Shown: positions 32,386-41,197, numbered from the stretch's first letter. The stretch: 52,275 nt of DNA from an uncultured bacterium (GCA_937924755.1 CALEVZ010000008.1:1-52275), one strand, 5' to 3'. Made by a program: numbers and translations. Notes: generated by a model not told the origin, from the letters alone.

Positions 32386-34158
32386 TCACTCCAGCTCCAA
32401 CCAGCGGAACCAGATGGGGTGATTGGTCTTGTACCAGGCCAGGACCTCGGCGATGAACGCTTTCTTGTCGGGCGACAGCACGGCGTCATCGACCTTTTCG
32501 AAGTGCACCCGGATGCGGTCGTCGGGGAGGTACTCGAGGGCCTCGGAGCACCAGGTCTGCAGCTCGTTGCGGATGCGGCCCGAGTCGGAGATCTTCACCG
32601 GCCGGGTGCGGTAGTCCTGGCCGGCGTAGAAACGGTCCAGCAAAGGCGAAAAGACCAGGCGACTCTCCTCCAGGGTTTCCATCAGCCTCAGGGTGAACGT
32701 CACCTGCAGCAGGCCCTTGCGGGAACCCGCCAGGGTCGTCACGCGAAAGACGCCCTCCCCGACTTGCTCCACCCCAGGGGAGCCGGTGTAGGGATCGGGC
32801 AGCATGCACCCCACCAGTGCCAGGGTGTCCCACTCCTTCTTCGGGAAAAAATCGTCGACGGTGACCGTGCGCTTGGAAAACCACATGTTGGCGGCGCGGG
32901 CATGGCGGAGGATGTCGGCGTACTGCCGGACCACCTCGTCGCTCACCTCACCGCCCAGGGCCACCGCCAACCGTGCCGCAAAGCCCGCCTCCTCGGGATC
33001 CAGGCGCATGATCTCCCGCTCCCTCTCCCAGGAGACGTCGAACTTGGGTGTAAACAGCGCCATTGAGGTTACCGTGTCCAGCACCGGGTCCAGGGAGGCG
33101 GCCTGAATGGCCTCGGCGGAGGCGGCGTAGCCGTCCACCAGGAACAAATGTCGTTGACCATCCGCGCCGGGGAAGGGCCCGACCATGAAGGACGGGGCGT
33201 AGGTCCCCGACTCGGTGAAGGCCGCCAGGCCGGTGGGCAGGAGCCAGCCGTCCTCGATAACGTGGACACCCAGTTGTCGCCACTCCTCCCACAGGGAACC
33301 GATGCGCGGCTGGCGGGGCTTGCCGCCCAGCGTCCACACGTGCACCCGTTCGGGGGCAAGGTCAGGATAGGTGGCACAGATCGCTTCCAACACCTTTTCG
33401 CGGGGGGTGAAGAAGTCCACCAGCAGCGACCGCTCCGCCGCCGCCGTCACTACCTGGCGAGGCAGCACCAAAGTTCCCATGTACCCCTCGTAGGGCAGCG
33501 AAATCTTCAGCGGCTGGTCGAAGACGTGCAGCACCGCCATCGGCCCCGTGGGATCGCCCTTGGCGAAGCGGGAGGTGTTTTCCAGGGTGTCGATGGCGGC
33601 CCCCCACACCGTGATCCCTTGGGACTGCAGCTCGGCCCAGAAGCGATCCCAGGTGTAGGTGGGCTCGTTGATGAGGCGGTGCACCCGCCGATCGAGAAAG
33701 CGCGCCACCTGCGGCCGGGCGTACACGCGGCCGAACCCCAGCAGGGGGTTGGACCCCATCTCGGGGGTTTCCCCCACCTTGGGCATCAGCCCCTCGCCCA
33801 GGCTCACCATGAGGGCGTGGTTTTCCGGCAGGGCGCGGGTGAGATACCAGAGGGCCTCCGACATGGCGTAGGCGGACACCGCGTCGGCGTCTTTCTTGAC
33901 GCGGTTGAACCCCGCTTTGTCGAGTCCCTTCCCCTCGCCGAAGCGGCCGAACAAACGGGTGCCCAGGGCCGTCACCGCGGCGGTCATGACGAAGGACGCT
34001 TCCAGCGAGGTGCCGGCGAAGGACATCGGCTCGGCGCGATGGATACCGCCTGCCAGCCAGCGTTCCTCCACGTCGTCCAACCATAGGTGGAAGCGCCCGA
34101 GAATGGCACGCGTGTCGAAGGCCCACTGGGCTATGCGGTTACGACGATCCATGTCCAT
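32386..34158 (-). CDS. large conserved cytoplasmic protein of unknown function (possibly DUF6909-like)
   Basis: A 590-residue protein without signal peptide or membrane segment. Notable stretches are MSFAGTSLEASFVMTAA, LENHALMVSLGEGLMPKVG in slightly different form (LPENHALMVSLGEG), the glycine-containing GVHVIEDGWLLPTGLAAF, HLFLVDGYAASAEAIQAASLDP and an acidic region near residue 400. The density of charged and aromatic residues suggests a compact globular enzyme or binding protein. I do not recognise a characterised family. The length and composition recall large bacterial DUF proteins, and DUF6909 is a weak guess. ATG at 34158 is chosen because AGGAAGGGGAG lies upstream. It ends directly against the broken DUF2270 gene. 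Confidence 0.6.
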   Translation of the reverse strand: MDMDRRNRIAQWAFDTRAILGRFHLWLDDVEERWLAGGIHRAEPMSFAGTSLEASFVMTAAVTALGTRLFGRFGEGKGLDKAGFNRVKKDADAVSAYAMSEALWYLTRALPENHALMVSLGEGLMPKVGETPEMGSNPLLGFGRVYARPQVARFLDRRVHRLINEPTYTWDRFWAELQSQGITVWGAAIDTLENTSRFAKGDPTGPMAVLHVFDQPLKISLPYEGYMGTLVLPRQVVTAAAERSLLVDFFTPREKVLEAICATYPDLAPERVHVWTLGGKPRQPRIGSLWEEWRQLGVHVIEDGWLLPTGLAAFTESGTYAPSFMVGPFPGADGQRHLFLVDGYAASAEAIQAASLDPVLDTVTSMALFTPKFDVSWEREREIMRLDPEEAGFAARLAVALGGEVSDEVVRQYADILRHARAANMWFSKRTVTVDDFFPKKEWDTLALVGCMLPDPYTGSPGVEQVGEGVFRVTTLAGSRKGLLQVTFTLRLMETLEESRLVFSPLLDRFYAGQDYRTRPVKISDSGRIRNELQTWCSEALEYLPDDRIRVHFEKVDDAVLSPDKKAFIAEVLAWYKTNHPIWFRWLELE

Positions 34159-34268
34159 CGACTGGCTCCCCTTCCTCGCGCCCGGCGTTCCCGACCGGGA
34201 AACCGGCTCGCGGTGATTTCCCACTCAACTTGGCCATTGTATGCCGCACCTAACTCCCCGGGCTGTAG

Positions 34269-34274
34269 TACACT
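34269..34274 (+). promoter_or_regulatory. -10-like TACACT before the small lipoprotein gene
   Basis: TACACT 25 bases before the GTG at 34300; GGAGG at 34287-34291 is the ribosome binding site. Confidence 0.4.
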
Positions 34275-34299
34275 TTTCTAGGCTCTGGAGGATTCCACC

Positions 34300-34638
34300 G
34301 TGAGGACCTTGCCCTGGCGTATTGGCGCGGTCTTCGTCCTCGCGTGCACGGCGGCGTGCGGCGGGTTGTTTGCCACCAGGATCGGCCGCATCACCTCTCA
34401 GCCGGGGGCCTACGACGGCCGCGTGGTGACCGTCGCCGGGGAGGTGACCGGGCGCGCCAATCTGGTCGTCGTCAAATTCTTTCGCCTGCGCGACGAGAGC
34501 GGCGAGATCGCCGTGGTCACCGAGCGGCCCCTCCCTCCCGAGGGGGAGAAGGTGCGGGTGAAGGGGACTGTGAAACAGGCCTTTGCCCTCGGTAATCTGC
34601 GCGCCGTCGTCATCCTGGAGGAAGCGCCGGGACGTTGA
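34300..34638 (+). CDS. small exported OB-fold-like protein, probable lipoprotein
   Basis: A 112-residue product. The N-terminus (RIGAVFVLACTAACGG) is a signal with a lipobox-like cysteine at residue 20, so lipid anchoring is likely though the preceding LACTAAC gives two candidate cysteines. The mature part is a short beta-barrel of OB-fold type: VVTVAGEVTGRANLVVVKFFRLRDESGEIAVVT, then GEKVRVKGTVKQAF and AVVILEEA. Similar domains occur in the tRNA-anticodon-binding-like and BOF families of periplasmic proteins. GTG start eight bases after GGAGG. The gene stands alone at the edge of an AT-rich, eroded stretch. Ligand and function are unknown. Confidence 0.65.
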   Translation: MRTLPWRIGAVFVLACTAACGGLFATRIGRITSQPGAYDGRVVTVAGEVTGRANLVVVKFFRLRDESGEIAVVTERPLPPEGEKVRVKGTVKQAFALGNLRAVVILEEAPGR

Positions 34639-35030
34639 GGTATATAGGCCAATAGTAAACAAATCTTGATGTTCGTGACGGTGCCACGACATTTCACGTC
34701 TCGTTATTATAGTTTAATTGCTTAAAACTTCATTCGGGGACCTTAAGCGAAGAATACCGCAGGGTTCCGGGGCGAGTATGCAGACAGCTGTGGGGTAGCC
34801 GGAGTGGATCATGGTGCTCATTCCCATCTTCACCGCCTGTGCGAGCAGCCATCGCCGGGTACTGTGACGCCCCGATCCCCGCGGTGGCCGCGCCTGGCTG
34901 AGCTGTTGCGCCGACCCGAAACCGCGAAACACAGCTGGTCTCACCCTGCACCCTGCCAGGCGGAGATCGCAGGCGTTGCTCGCCAGGGAGGGCTCCAGCG
35001 CCTGCGTCAGCTGCCACCCGAACTCTGCAC
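34639..35030. other. gene-free stretch with AT-rich island
   Basis: Bases 34639-34745 are clearly AT-richer than everything around them, with runs such as TTATTATAGTTTAATTGC. Bases 34746-35030 return to high GC but hold no ORF with coding character on either strand. The composition shift suggests a remnant of acquired DNA or a former regulatory region. No inverted or direct repeats marking an insertion were found. Confidence 0.4.
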
Positions 35031-35516
35031 CTGGCCGACAAGCTGCGGGCCGCCGCGAGGGCTGAAAAGGTCGAGTCCTCCAACCCCGACCCGGCCATTG
35101 CCTACGCCGCTGAGATCAAGCACTGGGCCGCCAGCGTCGCGGTCACCCCCATCCCGCCGCTGATCGTCCGCGCCGGTTACGACAGCTTCCGCTCCGACTC
35201 CACTTTGCCCATCCTCAGGCTGTAGGAGCTGCGCCCGGACCTTTCCCTCCACGCCGAGGACGGCGAGCGCCTGAAGGCGAGCGGCACGGCGACGCTCAGC
35301 GGGGTCGCCCTGGAGGTGAGAGTCAGCCGCTACCGCAACGGGGGCAGCTTCCCCTTCGCCCACAGGCGCTTCTTCACCCGCGTCGAGGTGGACCTCCCCC
35401 AGCAACTCGGGGTGTACGCCCAGCTAAAGCAGCGGGAATAGGACGACAGCCCGCTCCCCCAGGCGTATTTCGACGCCCACCGGTACGGCCTGTTGCTGCG
35501 CGGGACCGGGAAATAG
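35031..35516 (+). pseudogene. relic of an unidentified gene with two in-frame TAG codons
   Basis: One reading frame keeps strong coding character, with almost every third base G or C, yet is cut by TAG at 35223 and again at 35439 before ending with TAG at 35514. The translated pieces include AEKVESSNPDPAIAYAAEIK, GYDSFRSDSTLPILRL, GERLKASGTATLSG, FFTRVEVDLPQQLGVYAQL and AYFDAHRYGLLLRG. No start codon is apparent and the 5' end may be lost. I recognise no family. Neutral decay explains the stops; read-through of UAG cannot be excluded from this sequence alone. Confidence 0.5.
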
Positions 35517-35579
35517 GTCTGGCTTCGACCATGTACCCAGGGGGCCCCCTGCGGGGGCCGTTCGGTGTCTTGGGAGGTC

Positions 35580-35609
35580 TTGACAGCAGAAAACGATATA
35601 TGCCATGCT
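35580..35609 (+). promoter_or_regulatory. promoter of the Rrf2 regulator gene
   Basis: A perfect -35 TTGACA at 35580-35585, then an 18-base spacer and a TGC-CATGCT extended -10 at 35601-35609. Transcription would begin near 35616, directly at the GTG at 35617, making the mRNA leaderless. The ATG at 35605 would then lie inside the promoter. Confidence 0.5.
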
Positions 35610-35616
35610 TTTTATC

Positions 35617-36003
35617 GTGAATAGGCAAACCGCCTACCGTCTGGAGGCTCTCGTGGAGCTGGCCCACGCCTACCCCGAGAGCGTACCGGTGGCGGAGCTG
35701 GCCGCCCGCCGGCGCATCCCCCGGGCGTTTCTGGGCCGCCTGCTCACCGAGCTGGCTCGCGCCGGGGTGGTGGTCACCCAGCGGGGCCCGGCGGGCGGGG
35801 TGGTCTTGGCCAGACCTCCGGCCGAAATGTTACTGGCGGCCATCCTGCCGGGCGAGGTGATGCCCCCCGCGGGCGGCCCGGCGGTGCGGCGGGTGGCGTC
35901 CGCGCTACAGCAGGCGCGCCGGCAGATCCTCACCGGCCTTACGCTGGCGGTTCTCGCCGAAGAGGAGCGGCGGGCCCTGGGGGCCGCCGACTTCAGTATT
36001 TAG
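35617..36003 (+). CDS. Rrf2 family transcriptional regulator
   Basis: A 128-residue winged-helix regulator of the Rrf2 family (IscR, CymR, NsrR). The N-terminal [16 protein letters not shown] is the usual first helix, [27 protein letters not shown] the recognition helix region, and [15 protein letters not shown] the wing. The three-cysteine cluster site of IscR/NsrR is absent, which favours a CymR-type regulator responding to cysteine metabolism. Located 10 bases before cysK, it probably controls that gene. The GTG start at 35617 is chosen because of the promoter spacing; the ATG at 35605 would add four residues. The operator was not identified. Confidence 0.8.
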   Translation: MNRQTAYRLEALVELAHAYPESVPVAELAARRRIPRAFLGRLLTELARAGVVVTQRGPAGGVVLARPPAEMLLAAILPGEVMPPAGGPAVRRVASALQQARRQILTGLTLAVLAEEERRALGAADFSI

Positions 36004-36013
36004 GAGGATGGCA

Positions 36014-36946
36014 ATGCGCATTGCCGACGACATCACCAAGCTGATTGGCAATACACCGCTGGTGCGGCTCAACCGGGTGGCCCAGGGGTGCGCCGCCACG
36101 GTGGTGGCCAAGTTGGAGTTCTACAACCCTGCCCACTCGGTGAAGGACCGCATCGGCGTGGCCATGGTGGAGGCTATGGAGGCGGACGGGCGGCTGGTGC
36201 CGGGCCGCTCGGTGATCCTGGAGCCCACCTCCGGCAACACCGGAGTGGCCCTGGCCATGGTGGCCGCCGCCAAGGGCTACCGCTGCGTGCTCGTGATGCC
36301 CGAGTCCATGTCTCTGGAGCGCCGAAAGGTGCTACGCCTGCTGGGGGCGGAGCTGGTGCTCACCCCGGCCAGCGAGGGGATGCGGGGGGCCATCCGGCGG
36401 GCCCAGGAGCTCGCCCACGAGATGCCCCACGCGGTCATCCCCCAGCAGTTCGAAAACCCCGCCAACCCGGCGATTCATGAGCGCACCACCGCTGAGGAGC
36501 TGTGGCGGGACACCGACGGGAAGATGGACATCTTCGTGGCCGGGGTGGGCACCGGCGGCACCATCACCGGGGTGGGGCGGGTGTGGAAGCCCCGCAAGCC
36601 GGAGCTGCGCATCGTGGCGGTGGAGCCGGCGGCCTCCCCGGTGATCTCCGGCGGCCAGCCCGGCCCCCACAAGATCCAGGGGATCGGCGCCGGGTTCATC
36701 CCCGCCAACCTGGAGCGCAGCTTTGTGGACGAGGTGGTGACGGTGGCCAACGAGGACGCCTTCGCCATGGCCCGCCGGCTGGCCGCCGAGGAAGGGATCC
36801 TGGGCGGGATCTCCTCCGGCGCCGCCGCCCACGCCGCCCTGGAAGTGGCCCGCCGGCCGGAGAACGCCGGCAAGCTGGTGGTGTTCGTCGTCCCTTCCAC
36901 GTCCGAGCGCTATATCTCCACCGACCTCTTCGCCGGCCTGGAGTGA
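36014..36946 (+). CDS. cysK: cysteine synthase A (O-acetylserine sulfhydrylase)
   Basis: PLP enzyme that makes cysteine from O-acetylserine and sulfide. The 310-residue protein is standard: [16 protein letters not shown] at the N-terminus, the PLP lysine in [11 protein letters not shown] (residue ~42), the substrate loop [11 protein letters not shown], the phosphate-binding [12 protein letters not shown] and the C-terminal [13 protein letters not shown]. Two ATGs are close: 36008 and 36014. AGGAGG at 36002-36007 sits 6 bases before 36014, which is therefore the start. It follows an Rrf2 regulator and no serine acetyltransferase is adjacent. The only nearby gene on the other side is a broken HEPN-like gene. 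Confidence 0.95.
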   Translation: MRIADDITKLIGNTPLVRLNRVAQGCAATVVAKLEFYNPAHSVKDRIGVAMVEAMEADGRLVPGRSVILEPTSGNTGVALAMVAAAKGYRCVLVMPESMSLERRKVLRLLGAELVLTPASEGMRGAIRRAQELAHEMPHAVIPQQFENPANPAIHERTTAEELWRDTDGKMDIFVAGVGTGGTITGVGRVWKPRKPELRIVAVEPAASPVISGGQPGPHKIQGIGAGFIPANLERSFVDEVVTVANEDAFAMARRLAAEEGILGGISSGAAAHAALEVARRPENAGKLVVFVVPSTSERYISTDLFAGLE

Positions 36947-37077
36947 GGCGCGCGGCGTCAGGGCGCCGACGTCGCCATGGCCCGGGGGCGCCTGAGCCAG
37001 CTCCCGGGGCCGGGCCTCGGGGCCCCTAGCCTGGGGACAGGGACAGGCCAGAAAGGAGGCCCTTCTGCTAGGCTCGC

Positions 37078-37383
37078 GCCAAAGAGGCTGATTTTATCGA
37101 CCTGGAGCACCACATGGCCCAGCTGCAGGCCGGGGCCCACGAGGATTGGCAGGTGGCCGCCGAGCTGCTGGTCCGCCGCCACCTCCCCCACGCCCTGTTC
37201 TTTGCCCGCCTGTCTCGGGAGAAACTGCTCAAGGCAGCGGTGGCGCCACGCCCCAATGATTTTCCTTAGCGCCTGCACAATCTTGTGCGGCGCGCGGAGC
37301 TGAGGCAGTCGCAGTTTCCGGAGTCCGTGCACTCCTGTCTGGCAGAACTCAATGTTTTCAATTTCGCGGGACTTTACGCCTGC
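37078..37383 (+). pseudogene. HEPN-domain gene relic with internal TAG
   Basis: The reading frame gives LEHHMAQLQAGAHEDWQVAAELL, then HLPHALFFARLSREKLLKA, a TAG at 37267, and RLHNLVRRAELRQ ... CLAELNVFNFAGLY. This is the pattern of small HEPN proteins (HALFFAhlAvEKLLKAlv ... hNL), which pair with MNT nucleotidyltransferases. An upstream in-frame TAG (37069) leaves no start codon before the internal ATG at 37114, and the end drifts into non-homologous sequence after residue FAGLY. No MNT partner is beside it. The remainder of 37384-37524 shows nothing. Confidence 0.6.
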
Positions 37384-37524
37384 GAAGTGCAGCTCTCAGG
37401 TGGGGTGCCAGCGCCAACTGGCTACCCGGGAGAGCCGAATCACTTCACGGCAAACGCCTCAGCGTTCGTGCCGGGGAGGCCAAATGGCCGGCCGGGGCAG
37501 CGGCTCGGGACGGGGCGGCGTTGC

Positions 37525-38568
37525 TCAACCCGCCCCGCCGATGCCCCATTCGGCAAGGCGGTGGCGGGGGGCGAAGTTGACGATGCGGTCGGCGGGCAGG
37601 CCGGCCTGGGCGGCGATGGCCAGCGCCCACTCGTCGTAGGCGAGGTGGCGGGGGTGGTGGGCGTCGGAGGCGAGCAGAAAGTCGCAGCCGGCCGCCAGCG
37701 CCACCTTCACCAGGGGGGCATCGAGATCCTGCCTCCGCGGGAAACCGTTGATCTCCAGCAACACCCCCGCCGCCGCCGCGGCGGCGAACACCACCTCCCA
37801 GTTGGCGCGCACCCCGCCGCGCCGGGCGAACAACCGCCCGCGCGGGTGGGCGAGCGCCCACACGCCCGGTTCCTCGAGGGCGCGCAGTAGCCGGGAGGTC
37901 TGATCCCGGCTTTCCTCCAGCCCGGTGTGCACGGCGGCGATCACCGCCACCTCGTGGCGGGCGGAGCGGGGCAAGTCCAGCGAACCGTCCGCCAGGATCT
38001 CCACCTCCAACCCCTGTACGAGCCAGGTGTCATCGTGGCGGCGGTTCCACTGCGCCACCGCGCGACGCTGGATCGCTACGCCCTCGGCGTCCAGCCCGTT
38101 GACGCACGCCAGGCCTCGCGTGTGGTCTGCCACCATCGCCCACTCCGCCCCCCGGCGCTGGCATGCACGCGCCATGGCCTCCAGCGTCCCCACCCCGTCG
38201 GAAGCGCGAGTGTGGAAGTGGGCGGCGCCCCGCAGGTGGCGGGGGTCGAGGGTGGACGCCGCCAGGATCTCCCCGACCTGGGCGGCCGAGAGGAACCCGC
38301 TGCGGGTGGCCGCACCGCCGGCGCGGCGCGGTCCTGCCAGGCGCGCCACCACGGCGGCGAGGGCGTCCTCCCCGCGCGCCCGATGGAGCAACGTCACCGT
38401 GGCAAGAGCCTCCAAGGGAATGGTGTCGGGTAGCCGCCGCACCCCGGCCAGCTCGCGCGGGTGATCCCACACCGCGTAGGCGGCCCGCAGCAGGGCCAGC
38501 CGCTCCTCCCCCGGAGGCTGGGATTCGGCCAGCTTGAACAACCCCTCGGCCAGGTGGGCGTTGGTCAT
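37525..38568 (-). CDS. PHP-domain metal-dependent hydrolase
   Basis: A 347-residue protein. Residues ~130-345 form a PHP domain: HFHTRASDGVGTLEAM is the first motif, ADHT the second, QGLEVEIL the third, AAVHTGLEES and LAHPRGRLFARRG follow, and LLASDAHHPRHLAYDEWAL ends it. These histidines and aspartates bind the metal cluster used by phosphoesterases such as the PHP domain of DNA polymerase X. The first ~120 residues resemble the helical, HhH-type start of that polymerase only weakly (TNAHLAEGLFKLAE), and no polymerase palm is present. ATG start; TAATAA lies 9 bases upstream. It is divergent from polA, and a DNA repair role is likely but unproven. Confidence 0.8.
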   Translation of the reverse strand: MTNAHLAEGLFKLAESQPPGEERLALLRAAYAVWDHPRELAGVRRLPDTIPLEALATVTLLHRARGEDALAAVVARLAGPRRAGGAATRSGFLSAAQVGEILAASTLDPRHLRGAAHFHTRASDGVGTLEAMARACQRRGAEWAMVADHTRGLACVNGLDAEGVAIQRRAVAQWNRRHDDTWLVQGLEVEILADGSLDLPRSARHEVAVIAAVHTGLEESRDQTSRLLRALEEPGVWALAHPRGRLFARRGGVRANWEVVFAAAAAAGVLLEINGFPRRQDLDAPLVKVALAAGCDFLLASDAHHPRHLAYDEWALAIAAQAGLPADRIVNFAPRHRLAEWGIGGAG

Positions 38569-38577
38569 GGCATGAGG

Positions 38578-38583
38578 TTATTA
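38578..38583 (-). promoter_or_regulatory. -10-like TAATAA before the PHP gene
   Basis: Minus-strand TAATAA 9 bases before the ATG at 38568; no ribosome binding site lies between, so a very short leader is implied. Confidence 0.35.
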
Positions 38584-38644
38584 CCGCCGCGGGGCGGCCT
38601 TTCTTCCCCGCCTATCCGGCCAGGATACAACCTCCCCTCCCCCG

Positions 38645-38653
38645 TGCTACCTT
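38645..38653 (+). promoter_or_regulatory. extended -10 for polA, leaderless type
   Basis: TGC-TACCTT, exactly 6 bases before the polA ATG at 38660. No Shine-Dalgarno fits between. Confidence 0.45.
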
Positions 38654-38659
38654 CACCCC

Positions 38660-41188
38660 ATGGCACGGCTGCTGCTGGTCGACGGACACTCCAACCTTTA
38701 CCGGGCCTTTTTTGCCATCCGCGACCTGCGGGCCGGCGACGGCACCCCCACCAACGCCGCCTACGGCTTCCTGCGCATGCTGGCCAAGCTGCTCAAGGAG
38801 CTCAAGCCCACCCACGTGGGGGTGGTGTTCGACGCGGGGGGGGAGACCTTTCGCACTCGCATGGACGAGCGCTACAAGGCGCAGCGTCCCCCCGTCCCGG
38901 AGGACCTAGCGCGGCAGATCCCCCTGGTGCAGGAGGCGCTGGGCCACCTGGGGCTCGCGGTGCTGGCCATCCCCGACGTCGAGGCCGACGACGTCATGGG
39001 CACCCTGGCGCAGCGGGCCGCCGCCAGCGGCGTGGAGGTGTTGCTGGCCACCTCCGACAAGGACCTCATGCAGCTGGTGCAGGACCCCGGCATCGCCCTG
39101 TGGCACACCCGCCTGGAGCGGCGCCTGGACGAGCGGGGGGTGGAAGAGGTGTTCGGGGTGCCTCCGGCCCGGGTGGTGGAGGTACTGGCGCTGCAGGGAG
39201 ATGCCTCGGACAACGTGCCCGGCTGCCCCGGCATCGGCGAGAAGGGGGCGCGGGAGCTGATCCGCCGCTGGGGCAGCGTGGCGGCGCTGTACGAGCACCT
39301 CAATGAGGTGACCCCGCCGCGGGCGCAGCGGGCGTTGGCGGAGCACCGGGGGGAGGTGGAGCTCTCCCGCGAGCTGGTGCGCATCCGCACCGACGTGGAT
39401 ATTCCGGTGGATCTGAAGACTCTGGCGCGCCGGCCGGCTGATGGTCCGAGCTTGGCGGCGCTGTACCGGCGGTTGGGGTTTACCTCCCTGCTGGCGGAGC
39501 TGGAGGCGTCGCTCCCCGCCGCCTGCCCGGCGCAGGTCGCCGCCACCCGCCGGCAGGCCACGCTGGAAGAGCTGGGTTGCGCCCTAAAGAGCGAGGGCGA
39601 GCTGGCGGTGGCGTTGGGGGAGGAGGTGGTGGCGGTGGCCTCGACCACCGAGGTGCTCACCGCCCCGGCAGGCCCCGCCGCGGCGGCCCCCCTGCTGCTC
39701 CCGCACCTGGCCCGCCTGCGCTGCCACGATGCCAAGGCCCTGATTGCCGCCCTCGGGGGGGCCGCGCTGACCGGGGAGGCGGTGCCCTGGGACACCATGC
39801 TGGCGGGGTACCTGCTGGGCCCGGGCGAGGCGGTGGACCTGGCCGCGGTGTGCGGCCGGGCCGGCGTTCCCCCCCCGGCGCTGGCGGACCCCGCCGAGGT
39901 GGCCGCCGCTGTGATGCGGGCCACCCCGCCCCTGGAGGCGGCGCTGCGGCGGGAGGGGTTGGAGCGGGTTCTCGTTGAGCTGGAGCTACCCCTGGTGCCG
40001 GTGCTGGAAGCCATGGAGCGGCACGGCATCCTGCTGGACACGGCGGTATTGGGCGACCTTTCCCGGCGCCTGGAGGCCTCCCTGGCCGAGCTGGAGCGGG
40101 AGATCCACGCCGAGGCGGGTGGCCCTTTCAACGTCAACTCTCCACAGCAGCTGGCCGAGGTGATGTTCGCCCGCCGCGGCCTGCCAGTGCTGCGCCGTAC
40201 CACTAAGACCCGCGTCCCCTCCACCGATGCCGACGTGCTGGCCGAGCTGGCGGCGCGGGGCTTTCGCCTGCCCGCCCTCATCCTGGAGTACCGGGAGCAG
40301 GCTAAGCTCAAGTCCACCTACGTGGACGCCCTGCCTCGCCAGGTGGACGCGGGGGGACGGGTGCACACCCGCTTCAACCAGGCGGTGACCGCCACCGGGC
40401 GGCTATCGTCGTCGGACCCCAACCTGCAGAACATCCCCGTGCGCACCGAGCTGGGGCGGGAGGTGCGGCGGGCCTTCGTCGCCCCCCCGGGACACCTTCT
40501 CGTGGTGGCCGACTACTCCCAGATCGAGCTGCGAGTGCTGGCGCACCTCTCCGCCGATCCCGGCCTCACCCAGGCCTTTGCCGCCGGGGAGGACATCCAC
40601 CGGGCCACCGCCGCCCGGGTGTTCCGGGTGGCCCCGGAGCTGGTGAGCGCCGATCAGCGGCGCGCCGCCAAGACCATCAATTTCGGCCTCATCTACGGCA
40701 TGGGGGCGCAGGCCCTCGGGCGCGAGCTGGGGGTGGCACCCCGCGAGGCGCAGCGCTTCATCGACGCCTACTTCGAACAGTTCCCCCGGGTGAAGGCATT
40801 CATGGAGCGGATCCGCGAGCAGGCCCGGGCCACTGGGAAGGTCACCACCCTGTTGGGGCGGCACCGCTACATCGCCGGCCTGGATTCCGCCAACCACGCG
40901 GTGCGAGCCAACGCCGAGCGGCAGGCCTGCAACGCCCCCATTCAGGGGACGGCGGCGGATCTCATCAAGCTGGCCATGGTGCGTTTGGCCGCCGAGCTGC
41001 GCCGGCGCGGCGAGCCCGCCCGGCTGCTGCTGCAGGTGCACGACGAATTGGTCCTGGAGGTGGCCGAGGCGAAGGCGGCCACGGTCGGCGATCTGGCCCG
41101 CCGGATCATGGAAGAGGCCGCGACTCTCGCAGTGCCCCTGGGGGTGGATGTGGGAACCGGGGCCACCTGGGCCGACGCGAAGGGGTAA
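38660..41188 (+). CDS. polA: DNA polymerase I
   Basis: Repair and Okazaki-fragment polymerase, 842 residues. Residues 1-290: 5'-3' exonuclease/flap nuclease (LLLVDGHSNLYRAFFA, EADDVMGTLA, TSDKDLMQLV, LQGDASDNVPGCPGIGEKGA). Residues ~300-430: the 3'-5' exonuclease-like region, where the first DxE motif is missing (GEEVVAVASTTEV) although WDTMLAGYLL remains, so proofreading is probably lost. Residues ~440-842: polymerase, with motif A VVADYSQIELR, motif B RRAAKTINFGLIYGMG and motif C QVHDELVLEV. The aromatic position in motif B is phenylalanine (NFGLIYG), as in E. coli. ATG start, preceded 6 bases upstream by TGC-TACCTT. Confidence 0.95.
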   Translation: MARLLLVDGHSNLYRAFFAIRDLRAGDGTPTNAAYGFLRMLAKLLKELKPTHVGVVFDAGGETFRTRMDERYKAQRPPVPEDLARQIPLVQEALGHLGLAVLAIPDVEADDVMGTLAQRAAASGVEVLLATSDKDLMQLVQDPGIALWHTRLERRLDERGVEEVFGVPPARVVEVLALQGDASDNVPGCPGIGEKGARELIRRWGSVAALYEHLNEVTPPRAQRALAEHRGEVELSRELVRIRTDVDIPVDLKTLARRPADGPSLAALYRRLGFTSLLAELEASLPAACPAQVAATRRQATLEELGCALKSEGELAVALGEEVVAVASTTEVLTAPAGPAAAAPLLLPHLARLRCHDAKALIAALGGAALTGEAVPWDTMLAGYLLGPGEAVDLAAVCGRAGVPPPALADPAEVAAAVMRATPPLEAALRREGLERVLVELELPLVPVLEAMERHGILLDTAVLGDLSRRLEASLAELEREIHAEAGGPFNVNSPQQLAEVMFARRGLPVLRRTTKTRVPSTDADVLAELAARGFRLPALILEYREQAKLKSTYVDALPRQVDAGGRVHTRFNQAVTATGRLSSSDPNLQNIPVRTELGREVRRAFVAPPGHLLVVADYSQIELRVLAHLSADPGLTQAFAAGEDIHRATAARVFRVAPELVSADQRRAAKTINFGLIYGMGAQALGRELGVAPREAQRFIDAYFEQFPRVKAFMERIREQARATGKVTTLLGRHRYIAGLDSANHAVRANAERQACNAPIQGTAADLIKLAMVRLAAELRRRGEPARLLLQVHDELVLEVAEAKAATVGDLARRIMEEAATLAVPLGVDVGTGATWADAKG

Positions 41189-41191
41189 GAT
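41186..41191 (+). promoter_or_regulatory. -10-like TAAGAT, leaderless type
   Basis: TAAGAT ends exactly 6 bases before the ATG at 41198 and overlaps the polA stop codon. Confidence 0.4.
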
Positions 41192-41197
41192 ACCGCC

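Noticed and set aside
34714-34944. Minus-strand 76-residue protein in the AT-rich region
   Set aside because: No recognisable homology, no ribosome binding site, and composition unlike the genes around it.
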